From positions 23,951,462 to 24,015,461 of the forward strand of contig OY804589.1 in assembly GCA_963680875.1 (NCBI GenBank): a DNA stretch of 64,000 nt, given 5' to 3'. A program made the position numbers and the translations under genes. Positions 1 through 9,599 of the stretch are shown one piece after another. Within the stretch, counting starts at the first letter, position 1. Every line of letters begins with the position of its first letter. The notes under the pieces were generated by a model. It worked only from the letters and a program-made list of their open reading frames with translations, was not told the origin of the DNA and ran no database searches. This stretch comes from Bathymodiolus brooksi. Taxonomy: Eukaryota; Mollusca; Bivalvia; Mytilida; Modiolidae.

Positions 1-356
1 CAACTAATAAATACCAATTAAATACCAACATAAATTAGTAGTTTAATAACTAACTAAATACCAATATAAATTAGTAGTTTAATAACTAGCTAAATACCAA
101 TATAAATTAGTAGTTTAATAACTAGCTAAATACCAACATAAATTAGTAGTTTAATAACTAGCTAAATACCAACATAAATTAGTAGTTTAATAACTAACTA
201 AATACCAACATAAATTAGTAGTTTAATAACTAGCTAAATACCAACATAAATTAGTAGTTTAATAACTAACTAAATACCAATATAAATTAGTAGTTTAATA
301 ACTATTCAACTAATAAATACCAATTAAATACCAACATAAATTAGTAGTTTAATAAC
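1..356. repeat. 36-bp tandem repeat, about 10 copies, left edge of window
   Basis: The unit contains TAAATTAGTAGTTTAATAAC and recurs every 36 bases (the TTAGTAGTTT core starts at 35, 71, 107 and so on). Copies differ by a few bases (AACTAAC or AACTAGC; CCAACAT or CCAATAT). The array starts before the window. It is AT-rich and stop-rich, so non-coding. Confidence 0.93.
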
Positions 357-953
357 TTATTTTTCAGACGATATTTGACAGGTATGTAGTACACAATATT
401 ATATAACTATATTAGTGATGAGGCTAGTCCTAGTGTCGTCCTAGCGCATGGGCACACACGGCAGTTGCCCGGGGGCCCACGAGCATAGGGGTCCCATGCT
501 AATATATGTATGTTGCGTATGACAGAACAAGAAAATGGGAATCTTTTAATACAAGTGACTGCTTAATAGAGGTTGACTACATGGACATGTTTGACTATTG
601 TTGGTTTACAAAGTATTATTAATCCAATAACTACGCACAAACACGTGCTACTGTCAACATGACATTTGTTTTTACTCGGGTCTGTTTGATTAGTTGCCTT
701 TAATGGTATTCCATTGTCGTACTCTGCTTTATTGATACATTTATTGTTTCATGTCTTCATGTTTATTGTTTAATTTTTAGCAACATTATGTAATAATAAT
801 ACATATGATTTTGTATATTGTATATTTTGTGTATATGGAGAAGAAAATACAAGTTGAAAAACTTGTGTCTTGTGCTTTTGTCATTACTTAGACAATACAA
901 TATGATTAAATGAAATAAAGTAAAGATCAATCTTCGTCATGCAACATGGATAT
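357..953. other. Intergenic stretch downstream of the HSPA12-like gene
   Basis: No gene is seen. Positions 430-520 hold, in reverse orientation, one diverged unit plus flank of the family that is tandemly repeated at 26700-27730 (shared GGGGCCC, GCATAGGGG and CATACAT pieces). The rest is AT-rich unique sequence. TTTATT motifs around 727, 738 and 950 are possible polyadenylation signals for the minus-strand gene; the last overlaps its stop codon. Confidence 0.6.
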
Positions 954-1621
954 TTATTTTCCTATACCCTCTTCATCACGTAGTTCTGACCAAATGTAAT
1001 CTGGTCGATGTCCAAATAATACAGCCCCACGCAAAACCGACAAGTCAATGGCGCCAGGTATTATAATTTGGTTGTCGGGGAATGCTTTATACACGGCATC
1101 TTGTATCATAGGCGAATTGGACAATCCGCCGTTCATTACAATATTTGATACGCCATTCGTAGACCTATTAGAAACGGTGTTTTTCATTAAGATAATGATA
1201 CTGTCAATTGTTGGTGTGAAGAGCTTTATAATTAAATCAGCGCTAAACCTCAATTTGTCATTAAATAGAGTTATTTCGTTCACATACGAGGACGACTTAA
1301 TGGCGGATTGTAAACTCTTCCCTCCAAATTCTTCGCATTGTTTGTTCATTTCAACATATGGAATTCTAAAAGAGACTTTTGTCTTGTTCTCTGTTCTAAC
1401 GCTAAGTATTAATGCTTCAATTGCGTGAACCAGATCGAAATAAGATGAAGGGTCCTTTTCTTTAAATTCTGATATTACGTTTTCTCCAGCTATTTCTTCA
1501 AAGATCTTAAGGAATCTATCAACAACTGATGTACCACCACAATCTTCTCCAATCACCCTGCACAATACTTTAAGTTGACCATATAAAGTCTGTTGAAGAA
1601 CTGTAATATCTGCTGTCATAT
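954..1621 (-). CDS. HSPA12-like gene, exon 4 (last)
   Basis: 668 bases after acceptor TATTGTAG. Key segments are [69 protein letters not shown] and [14 protein letters not shown], all matching 24285-24956 of the other copy. It ends in RDEEGIGK and TAA. An upstream in-frame ATG near 1673 lies in retroelement-derived sequence and is not used in this model. Confidence 0.85.
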
Positions 1622-4600
1622 CTACAATATACAAGAAAATATTGAAGATGCCAAAGGGGTAATCAGAAGCCATAAATCAACGGACATCCAAATACAATGG
1701 ACAAAAGAAAAGGGACGAACGGACAGATAATGATCTAGAAGACATTACAAAGATTACTAAAGGTAGAACAACACGAATCCAACTAAAAAACCGAAGGTGG
1801 AACTCAGGTGCTTTCTCTTGCAACAAACGCGATGATAATTCATGAATGATAAAAGTACCTGATAGTGATTACGACAAATGGAACATATCCGTGGTTAATT
1901 GTGATACAGGTATACCATAAAGGTAAACCAGGTCATGTTTATTGATGACATAATCTGATTTAAATCACATTTCTCACTTGGGACTCTTCAGTGATATGAT
2001 TTGTATAATGCAAAACGTACAATATTCACATTAACATGGAGAGGTCGTGGTCGTGATCTTTCGGTAGTTGAATGCAACCAATGCTTAACACCATTAAAGA
2101 TGTGAGTACGAATCCCGTTCATTGCGAGGTGTATTAAATACAACATTATGTGATAAATTTTGTTAGTGGCCTGCGATAGGTCGGTGGTTTTCTCGAGTAC
2201 TCCCGTTTGTTCCACCAATAAAACTGACCGCCACGAGATAACTGAAATATCGTCGATGGTAGCATTCAACACCAAAACAATAACCCTCATATTATCGGAA
2301 TTGCTAAGATTGTAATACTATTATGTGCTTCACAAACTACCACGATTATAAACATTCTGTTCATAGTGCTGTTGGAAATCTGATTTGCTTACTAAATATA
2401 GAAGAGGTGTTTTCCATTTTGCTCAAATTAGTATACCTCCTAGGTCTACAACCATTGATTTAGTGCCAGGCTCTTTAATCATATGCCCATGCTTAGATCC
2501 CTGTAGTCTCGTTGTGGGTAAATAATGACAGTAAGTAAAGGCTGCCTCAGGTTCGGTAACAAGCAATAACTTTTCCGGGTGTATTCCAGCCTAAACATTT
2601 AATAGGAAAGCAATTAAATAAAAGTATCTATGAACGAATGTATTGTCGGTAGCCAGTCTTTTTTAAAGTGGCATTATCTGCCAAAATCGTAAATTGTTGT
2701 TACCCATACACACTATCAGATATGATTGATGCCTTAATAAAACGTGTATCTGTAACTTATAAATGTTATGAAATGTACGTGCATCGGTGAAAAAAGGTGC
2801 AACTGCTCGTGTTTTGAGATCGATCAAGAAATGGACGCCATCTGATTAATTATCGGAAATGTTTACGGAGTTTACCGAATCGTCATTAAATCAGTACAAC
2901 AATGCACTTATTTCTTATTTTCTGTGAAGCTGCTTTTAGTCAGCGTTAATGACGGACAAAGAACCATGCAAGTTTGCAGTTAATTAAGCGACAAAATACA
3001 AATTATTCGTTTGTACCTATCACAAGTAAGGTTAGTTGCATACGGAGATCGATGATGATTTTCGTTCTCAAAAGGTGAAAAGTGGTACGATAAGCTGATT
3101 AATGTGAACTATTCACCGTTATTTCACCATTTTAAAACTATTTACCAATTACCAAAACATATAATTGTTTGGGTCAAAATCGTAGCTAATGCCGCGTTAA
3201 GAATAGTTCCCAATCTGTACCCCAATTTTCTTCTTCTTCTTTAGTATACAGCAAAACATCATAACTGAAGATTACTTGCTGGTGCGCATGCGTGATAATT
3301 GATTTATAAAATGAATACATTTTTGTATATTACACTTGAGTTAGTGAATTATTTGCAAAGTGTTTATTTTTAATTTAAATTTTAGGAAATGAAGTTAGCA
3401 ATTGTGTGCTTCGCTCTATAGTCGAGTATTTCACTAACGACAAGCCTGCAAATTAACAGTAAGAAAGTTGTATATTGGTATCCATGTGGCACAAATACAA
3501 GACACATATTAGAAAAGATTATATTGATGCAAATTTAGTGGATGGAGCTAAAAAAAAAAGAAGGGGGGGGGGGTGGTAAGGCTTATGCAGGATCCTGATC
3601 TCAAGCAGTAGCGGCAGAAGGCAAATCTATTTAATTTATGACCATGCAGAAATCTAAAAGCTGTGATTGAATAACGCTTGTAACATAAATATGCATTTTT
3701 CCTTTTATGTTTTTTTATGCAGCAATCAAATTAAAAATAGTTAACATTTACACACCATGGTTTAACATAAAGATCGTGATGTTATTCCATGATTTTGATG
3801 TTATTCCATGATTTTGCCGACCTCGACGAAAGCAACCAACATACATTTCTGCTACAAATCACGTATACCATGAATCTTACTCATACATTTATTTGAACAA
3901 GTTAATTCGTAAGATCCATGGTATGCATAATACTTGGAAGACAGCATTTTCATTCTTTTTCAAAATTCATCCAAACTATATTTGTCAACGTCACTGATGA
4001 AAACCAAACCAAAAATATATTATTACTGAAAAGATATTGCAATAAAGAAATTATTAGAAGCAAAACAATATTTGTAAACATTGGATTACTGGAATTTAAT
4101 GAGTTTGAAATTGTGTAGCACTGTGATGCAAGTATGTGTTGCTAAACCCTACCTTTTCTGCACTTTCTCTTATGAACTGTTTAGCCCTATCGGTATATGC
4201 CGAAGGAACAGTGAGTACCCATACTAGATCTTGAATATCTTCTACTCCTTTCAGTTTCTCCATCAAAGCTTTCATTGATAAAGTAAATACCTCCACTACA
4301 GAACATTGTTTGCCTGTTTTGTCTTTCAATTCCATATCACGTGTAACATTCTGAATAAGACAGATTTATTGTTCATTTTAAATATCTCATTTCATCATTC
4401 TGACATTTTGATAATACATAATTAGTGACATAATACACCCTTTTCTATTGGGGGACTATAACATTTTCATTTAATGTATTCAGTTAATGCCCTTGGTGTA
4501 ATATATAAAGACGGGCATTCGTGGTCGTGATAGAATGGTAGAAGGATTTACAACTACATATGCAATCAGTTTGTCAGTAGCTGGATGAGCATGTGTCGAT

Positions 4601-6395
4601 CACCTGTCATTCTGTTTTGAGGAAACTGTATGCAGAGCATTCCACAACCACAATCACATAATCAAAAACAAAAACTCTCTAGGGTGGCCATATTAGTTGT
4701 ATGATCGGCACGAAATATGGAAATGGTTTGCAGGATCTCCCATACATTATTCCTAGAGAAAAACAATGCATTGTGCCTCCTAGTTTCAGAGGAGATTTTT
4801 CTTTTTATATTTCAGCCAATCAGCAAAATGGAATTGCCCATGACGACCTTGTTGTTTTGTCCAACCGCGATGAAATCTTATAAAGAATCTTCCATAGCTA
4901 CTTCCTGTAAAAGTGAAAGTCGTTTTGCAGGAGAAGATTTTTAGAAATCGACAAAGCAGAAACACAAATTGTCTACAGCGGTCATGTTTGTCAACTGATC
5001 GGGACAAAACTACCAATCTTTATAGGACCGATACAGATAGGTCTGCTTCATACCTTGACCTATACCTCAAAATTGACAATGAGGGGCGGTTAAGAACGAA
5101 ACATTACGACAAAAACGATTTTTTCAATTTTCCCATTGGGAACTTTCCATTTATATGTAGCAACATTCCAGCATGCGCAGCTTTTACAATTGGAGTATTT
5201 ATATCTCAGTTGATACGATATTCAAGAGTGTGTGGTTCCTATCAGGATTTCCTTGATAGAGGGTTACTGCTAACATGGAAGCTACCGAACCAAGAGTTCC
5301 TCTTGATTAAGTTGGAGTCATCACTTCGAAAGTTTTACGGTCACCACCATGACTTAGTTGACCCTAATGGTCTATATGTACCACAAGTGACCACGGATAT
5401 GTTCCACATGTCATAAGGACTTCCCGGTTCGTTCCTCATTCATGACTTATCTTCGGGTTTGTAACTAGATTAACACGACGGGTACCACTAGTGGAGCATG
5501 AACTGCTCACCCTTCCGATTTTAGTGGGGTTCGTGTTACTCGATCTTCAGTTTTATGTGTATGTTTTGTAGATCGTTGTTTGTCCTTTTGTACTTTTCTT
5601 TTGGTAATGATGTTGTCTGTTCTTCTTCGATATACGGATTCTGATTACCCCTTTGGTATCTTCAAACTCTTCTTATAGAGAACCTTCCATAGATGCTTCC
5701 TACCAATTTCTGCTGATTTGGCTAAGCAGTTTCTGACATAATTTTGTTTTAACAGAAATTAGCCAACCAAAACAAGAATTGCCTATGGCGATCATGTTTG
5801 TAAACGGATCAACCAGGTGAGCTAAAATCTCACCATGTCTATTGTAAATCAAAGTATAAAAAAACAATGACAACCACAAAATGCGATATCTAGTGGTAAA
5901 AGAACTGCTAACCCTTCCGGAGCACAGAGTTCATTCTCACTTTTTGCCATCGTATTTGTCTGTCCCTCTTCTCTTTATGGCTTCTGAATACACCTTGAGC
6001 AGTTTCAAACTTTTCGTAGCATCTTAACTCGCATAATAGAAGAAAAACAGTTTAAATGCTACGTTTGCTAACTACTGGTATTACTTTAAATGAAATACCT
6101 CGTTGTTATGGAGACTCATTGTGAAACGATCGAAAAAGTAGTAATCATTTTGCTTTTCGTTCTCAACCAGTTCAGTATAGTGAATTGCTGCGTCATATCC
6201 AAAAGCCACATATTTCTTTTCCTTATCAAGCAAAAGACATGTTGCTGTTTTTGTTGAACGATCAGAACAGATGCAATACACTTTAATATTTAGCTCATCA
6301 GTTTCGAAGTGGGATCGCAATGAGAGAGCAAGGCCAGTATCTGTCGTACCAAAACATAAGGCTACAACCATAAAAGGCTTCCTCATAACCTCCAT
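954..6395 (-). CDS. HSPA12-like HSP70-family protein, four coding exons (954-1621, 2437-2590, 4153-4350, 6099-6395)
   Basis: HSPA12 proteins are divergent HSP70 relatives with an actin-like ATPase fold, probably cytosolic; they are strongly expanded in bivalves (known for the family). The four exons join in phase with GT/AG borders to give 438 residues. Exon 1 carries the phosphate-1 loop as CFGTTDTG; most relatives have DFGTT(Y/F)SG. Exon 2 has [16 protein letters not shown], exon 3 has [10 protein letters not shown] and VVDLG, exon 4 has [15 protein letters not shown] and the adenosine-loop-like NGGLSNSP. At the exon 3/4 join the usual GGGT phosphate-2 loop becomes GDMT. The protein ends about 110 residues before the end of the related copy at 20711-25328. 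The ATG at 6395 follows 19 bases of 5' UTR after an acceptor at 6415-6416, so a further non-coding exon probably lies upstream. Frames are intact, so it may be expressed; ATPase activity is doubtful (inference). Confidence 0.82.
1637..1830 (-). mobile_element. Retroelement 3'-tail copy in intron 3 of the HSPA12-like gene
   Basis: Minus-strand copy of the tail family also seen at 5470-5682 and 43712-43897 (shared CCAAAGGGGTAATCAGA, ACAATGGACAAAAGAAAA and GATCTA pieces). Its 3' end lies about 16 bases from the acceptor of exon 4. Confidence 0.7.
2035..2285 (+). mobile_element. tRNA-derived SINE, family S1
   Basis: Head GGTCGTGGTCGTGATC, a B-box-like GAGTACGAATCCC, then the shared body (TTATGTGATAAA, GGTCGGTGGTTTTCTC, CCACCAATAAAACTGACC) and tail (ATAACTGAAATAT, CAACACC). 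Diverged by point changes. It lies in intron 3. Confidence 0.8.
2437..2590 (-). CDS. HSPA12-like gene, exon 3
   Basis: 154 bases (51 codons plus one base), acceptor TTTAG and donor GTATAC. The translation starts [21 protein letters not shown] and ends KSMVVDLG. LxxxEPEAAxxYC is a family signature and VVDLG is the start of phosphate loop 2. The first part aligns with 22967-23070 of the plus-strand copy. No ATG is present, so the exon was found by reading for splice sites and homology. Confidence 0.82.
2591..4152. other. Intron 2 of the HSPA12-like gene
   Basis: No coding exon recognised. A purine homopolymer run (poly-A then poly-G, about 3551-3576) and a short direct duplication around 3780-3815 (TGTTATTCCATGATTTTG twice) are visible. 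The small open frame at 3918-4118 has no recognisable features. Confidence 0.5.
4153..4350 (-). CDS. HSPA12-like gene, exon 2
   Basis: 66 codons between an ATTCAG acceptor and a GTAGGG donor. The encoded segment runs [10 protein letters not shown] to RESAEK and includes [13 protein letters not shown] and [18 protein letters not shown], the stretch that follows the first ATPase lobe in HSPA12 proteins. It aligns along its length with 21655-21868, which is five codons longer plus one frameshifting base. Confidence 0.85.
4515..4580 (+). mobile_element. SINE S1 head fragment
   Basis: GTGGTCGTGATAGAATGGTAG followed by TTTACAACTACATATGCAATCAG resembles the S1 head at 31908. No body or tail follows, so it is a fragment or a chance tRNA-like remnant. 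Confidence 0.45.
4985..5416 (+). pseudogene. Retroelement protein remnant (probable reverse transcriptase C-terminal region)
   Basis: The frame reads [19 protein letters not shown], then [51 protein letters not shown] and TTDMFHMS before a stop. I recognise this pattern as a high-copy protein segment in bivalve genomes. The LDL...GRLxTKxYDK stretch resembles the region just after the catalytic core in Penelope-like reverse transcriptases; that assignment is inference. No catalytic YADD box lies upstream, so it is a 5'-truncated remnant. The tail at 5470-5682 follows directly, which suggests that the dispersed tail family is the 3' end of this element. Confidence 0.6.
5470..5682 (+). mobile_element. 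Retroelement 3' tail, reference copy
   Basis: Starts ACACGACGGGTACCACTAG, continues TGGAGCATGAACTGCTCACCC, GTGGGGTTCGTGTTACTCG, TTTTGTAGATCGTTGTTTGTCC and CTTCGATATACGGATTCTGA, and ends TTTGGTATCTTCAAACTCTT. Truncated or solo copies lie at 1637-1830, 7298-7432, 8955-9085, 30500-30745, 32280-32545, 32945-33055 and 43712-43897. Confidence 0.75.
5885..6030 (+). mobile_element. Diverged retroelement-tail fragment
   Basis: CTAACCCTTCCGGAGCACAG, CCATCGTATTTGTCTGTCCC and TATGGCTTCTGAATACACC followed by TTTCAAACTTTTC match the middle and 3' parts of the tail family, with internal deletions. It lies just before the exon 1 donor on the opposite strand. Confidence 0.5.
6099..6395 (-). CDS. HSPA12-like gene, coding exon 1
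   Basis: 99 codons, starting [21 protein letters not shown] and ending HNNE at a GTATTT donor. The donor context matches exon 1 of the plus-strand copy at 21042. The preceding acceptor (TTTCTACACAG, 6420-6415) and short leader ending ACCACACG are also conserved between the copies, which supports the start. Phase 0 at the 3' end. Confidence 0.82.
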
Positions 6396-6902
6396 CGTGT
6401 GGTAAAAACAAACTCTGTGTAGAAATAAAAAAAAATGATATAATATAATTAGATTAAATATGTACATGTTCTATTTCATTTTTTTTTCTAAGATAAACAC
6501 AGCACTATTTTAAGTCATTGGTTGATTCCATTCTTTATAAATATCTATCAAAAATGGAATCAATGATTTGGCGATAGCATTCATCTAGTGCTATGGTGGT
6601 TCCCTAAGAATTAGTCTGTTTAATGATAATAACTTATATAATTATGAATTATATACATCGTGCCTGAAAAAAATGCAATTTCAAACGGACCGGTAAGGGA
6701 GTATATTTTCTCCTTGTTGGACGCTAGCACTCATTGTGTTTCTTAAGATAAAAATAAAAGTTATTTCATCTAAGCAATATATTTATATAATTTACTGCAT
6801 CCACTATTCTTTACCAATTAAATCAGAAATACATGAAAGAACTATATACAAAAATGTAAACTAGAACCTTATTGATTGTCATAGGTCGTCCACATGACAC
6901 CG

Positions 6903-7702
6903 GGAGCGTAGCTCTAATCCGAAAGCCCGTTAATAATCCGACAGTCCGATAGTTCGATAGAGATGAGTTTGTTGTTCACTAGATCACCGTTCAAGTATAA
7001 TAAAAACAGCAACAAAGCTAAAATACGAGTGAATATATATGAAAGATCTGCAGAATTAATTTGACCAATTTTCTTGAATATTTGTTTGAATTTGTACTTG
7101 TGAGAAGGAATTTTGTATTCACTTATGTAAAGAAATAGCAAACTTATGTAATTCAATGATAATCACAAAGTGACGACCATACGATGTTGCGGGGGTATTT
7201 TTGGATCAAATTAATATTTTCGTTTTATTTGCCGTCTTGGATAGAAGAGCCGATCGAACAATAAGCAAAGGCTGTGTATTCCGGATCTAGGCAAGAGTTT
7301 GAAGAAACCGAATGGGTAATCAGAATCCGTAAATCAAGGAAGTACAGACAACACAATGATCAAAAAAAAAAGTACAAAAGGTGAAACAACGATCTACAAA
7401 GCATGCACAATAAACTAAAGATATATTTGGACCTTTTGTCTTTGAATTATGTAGACCACATAAGAATCTTTCAACGACAGGTTTTAATATATGCATCAGT
7501 AAACTACATAAAAATCTTATAACGCCAGTTTGACGACGGATCTTGCTTTCACAGTGCACATAACTTGACTAAGCAAATATTTGGTATAAAGAACTGATAT
7601 TTTATTTTCATAGAATAACTACTGAAGTTACTTAGTCTGTCAGACTATCGGACTACGGGCCGTGATACTATCAGGATGTCGGATTATAGGTCTGACCTCA
7701 AT
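6903..7702. mobile_element. Possible TIR element inserted in repeat copy A
   Basis: This 0.8 kb interrupts sequence that is continuous in copies B and C. The left end contains TAATCCGACAGTCCGATAGT and the right end, reversed, contains TAATCCGACATCCTGATAGT, so the ends are inverted repeats rich in CCGAtAGTCCGA-type motifs. No transposase frame is seen; a minus-strand retroelement tail (7298-7432) sits inside. Target duplication not established. Confidence 0.5.
7298..7432 (-). mobile_element. Retroelement-tail copy inside the TIR element
   Basis: GTTTGAAGAAACCGAATGGG, TAATCAGAATCCGTAAATCA, ACAGACAACACAATGATC and CAACGATCTACAAAGCAT match the reverse complement of the tail family. Confidence 0.65.
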
Positions 7703-8305
7703 GACCTTCCCCCTTTTTTTCCCACCTGATTCTTCGAAGGCCGATTTGAAAACAAGACGTGTCATAACCGTTCTGCATTATTTTAATTCTTCAGAAAATT
7801 TATTTAATTAATAATCAGATTCAACTTAAAAGTTAAAATATTAAATTAAACTAAAATTGACCATGTTAACTCAATAGTAAACAAAAGTTGAATTTCTCCA
7901 AAAACAAACGACATTTTATTGGGTGAATATTTACATTTCAAACACGTACCATTAAAAGCTGAAATTCACCCTAGATTATACCATTATTAGAAGTTTTCAC
8001 AATATTACCTGGAAAAGAAAAACAACCCATACTGCCATTATGGAGATCAGGAGTTATTAATAGATTTTGTATTTTAACAATTTGTCAAATTTAAATCTCG
8101 TTTAACAAGAAGAGATAACTCATATGTTAAGTCTATGGTGAATTATCGATTTTCATTTGCTATTGTCTTTTCCATTGAATATTATTGTTCTTTTATTGTA
8201 TATTGTATTGTATAATGCTGTGTTGTAAATCTATGTCTTCAGCCCCTTTGGGAGTAAAATTGTGGTAGAACATATAATAACAGTATAATCAGATTGAATA
8301 TAAAA

Positions 8306-8876
8306 ATGTTCTATTATAATATCTGTCTGTTCTATTATAATATCTGTCTGTTTCTATTATAATATCTGTCTGTATCTATTATAATATCTGTCTGTTCTAT
8401 TATAATATCTGTCTGTTTCTATTATAATATCTGTCTGTTCTATTATAATATCTGTCTGTTCTATTATAATATTTGTCTGTTTCTATTATAATATCTGTCT
8501 GTTCTATTATAATATATGTCTGTTCTATTATAATATCTGTCTGTTTCTATTATAATATCTGTCTGTTCTATTATAATATCTGTCTGTTTCTATTATAATA
8601 TCTGTCTGTTCTATTATAATATATGTCTGTTCTATTATAATATCTGTCTGTTTCTATTATAATATCTGTCTGTTTCTATTATAATATCTGTCTGTTCTAT
8701 TATAATATCTGTCTGTTTCTATTATAATATCTGTCTGTATCTATTATAATATCTGTCTGTTTCTATTATAATATCTGTCTGTTTCTATTATAATATCTGT
8801 CTGTGCTATTATAATATCTGTCTGTTTCTATTATAATATCTGTCTGTTTCTATTATAATATCTGTCTGTTTCAATT
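8306..8876. repeat. 21/22-bp minisatellite, about 26 copies
   Basis: The unit TCTATTATAATATCTGTCTGT carries one or two extra T between copies, giving 21 or 22 bases. It begins where the LINE-like 3' end of repeat copy A stops. The flank at 8877 (TTACATAAACACGCCACTGT...GATTGATTCC) resembles the sequence at 6485-6535. Confidence 0.92.
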
Positions 8877-8954
8877 TTTTCTTACATAAACACGCCACTG
8901 TTTTTGGTCACTGATTGATTCCATTGTTATAGCTAACTTTTCATCTGATTTGTA

Positions 8955-9085
8955 ACAAGAGGAATACGACGGATGCTACTAGTGGAGCAGAAACTGGTTA
9001 CCCTACCAGAGCACATGCGTTCCCCCGTTTTTAGTGAAGTTCATGTTGCTTAAACTTAAGTTTTCTGTTTACTGTTTTGTCGACC
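8955..9085 (+). mobile_element. Retroelement-tail fragment
   Basis: ACGACGGATGCTACTAGTGG, AGCAGAAACTGGTTACCC and AGTGAAGTTCATGTTGCTT followed by TTTTGTCGACCGTTGGTTTG match the 5' half of the tail. Confidence 0.65.
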
Positions 9086-9599
9086 GTTGGTTTGTAGCGT
9101 AGTTACAAGAATTGTGGAATAGTTGTGTTAAATACTCATTGTGTTCTCATGAAGAGTACAGTTGACATGATAACAAAGCAAAGCTTCAATTAATTCCTAC
9201 ATGGATGAGGGCCATCTATTCGTTACTTTTCTAGATGACAATTTCCCTGACAAGAGGCTTATCTGATGATCCTGAGTGCTGGTTGTTATTAATGAACAAT
9301 AATTTATAATTATCTGTTAATAAACAGTCATAATTTAATATTCATATCGCGGGTAAATAAGTGAACGATAAGCGTTATGCTTTCTCATATTTGGTAAACT
9401 GCTAAAATTACATACTCTTTTTCTACTTGGGATATATACAATCACGAGCCATGTGAACTTCCAACAATTTACATAACATTTTATATATAACTTGATGCTC
9501 TGATATTAGAGATGTAACTTAGAGATCTCGCACTATACGTTCACACTTCTATATTTTGATAAAAGTTGTACAATTCTTTTCATCTTTCTTTTAAAAACC
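9086..9599. other. Unassigned stretch before the 51-bp array
   Basis: AT-rich sequence with no coding or RNA signal that I can recognise. Short direct and inverted AT motifs around 9290-9350 (AATTTATAATTATC) look like ordinary low complexity. Confidence 0.4.

Larger units (their letters stand above)
6481..8290 (+). repeat. Dispersed 0.9-kb repeat, copy A (split by an insertion at about 6903-7702)
   Basis: The parts 6560-6902 and 7703-8290 match copy B (13555-14480) in the same order; 7703-8160 matches the inverted copy C (19670-20330). Shared pieces include ATAACTTATATAATTATGAAT, CAATATATTTATATAATT, AACGACATTTTATTGGGTGA and CAACCCATACTGCCATTATG. The 3' end (ATCTATGTCTTCAGCCCC...GTAAAA) resembles a LINE 3' UTR. 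No open frame. Confidence 0.75.

Noticed and set aside
1048..1428. Plus-strand 126-codon frame over HSPA12-like exon 4, and the matching minus-strand frame at 24463-24912
   Set aside because: Both are antisense shadows of the conserved exon. Their similarity to each other follows from the homology of the sense strands.
4786..5016. Minus-strand open frame opposite the retroelement remnant
   Set aside because: Shadow of the retroelement-like sequence on the plus strand; no independent feature.
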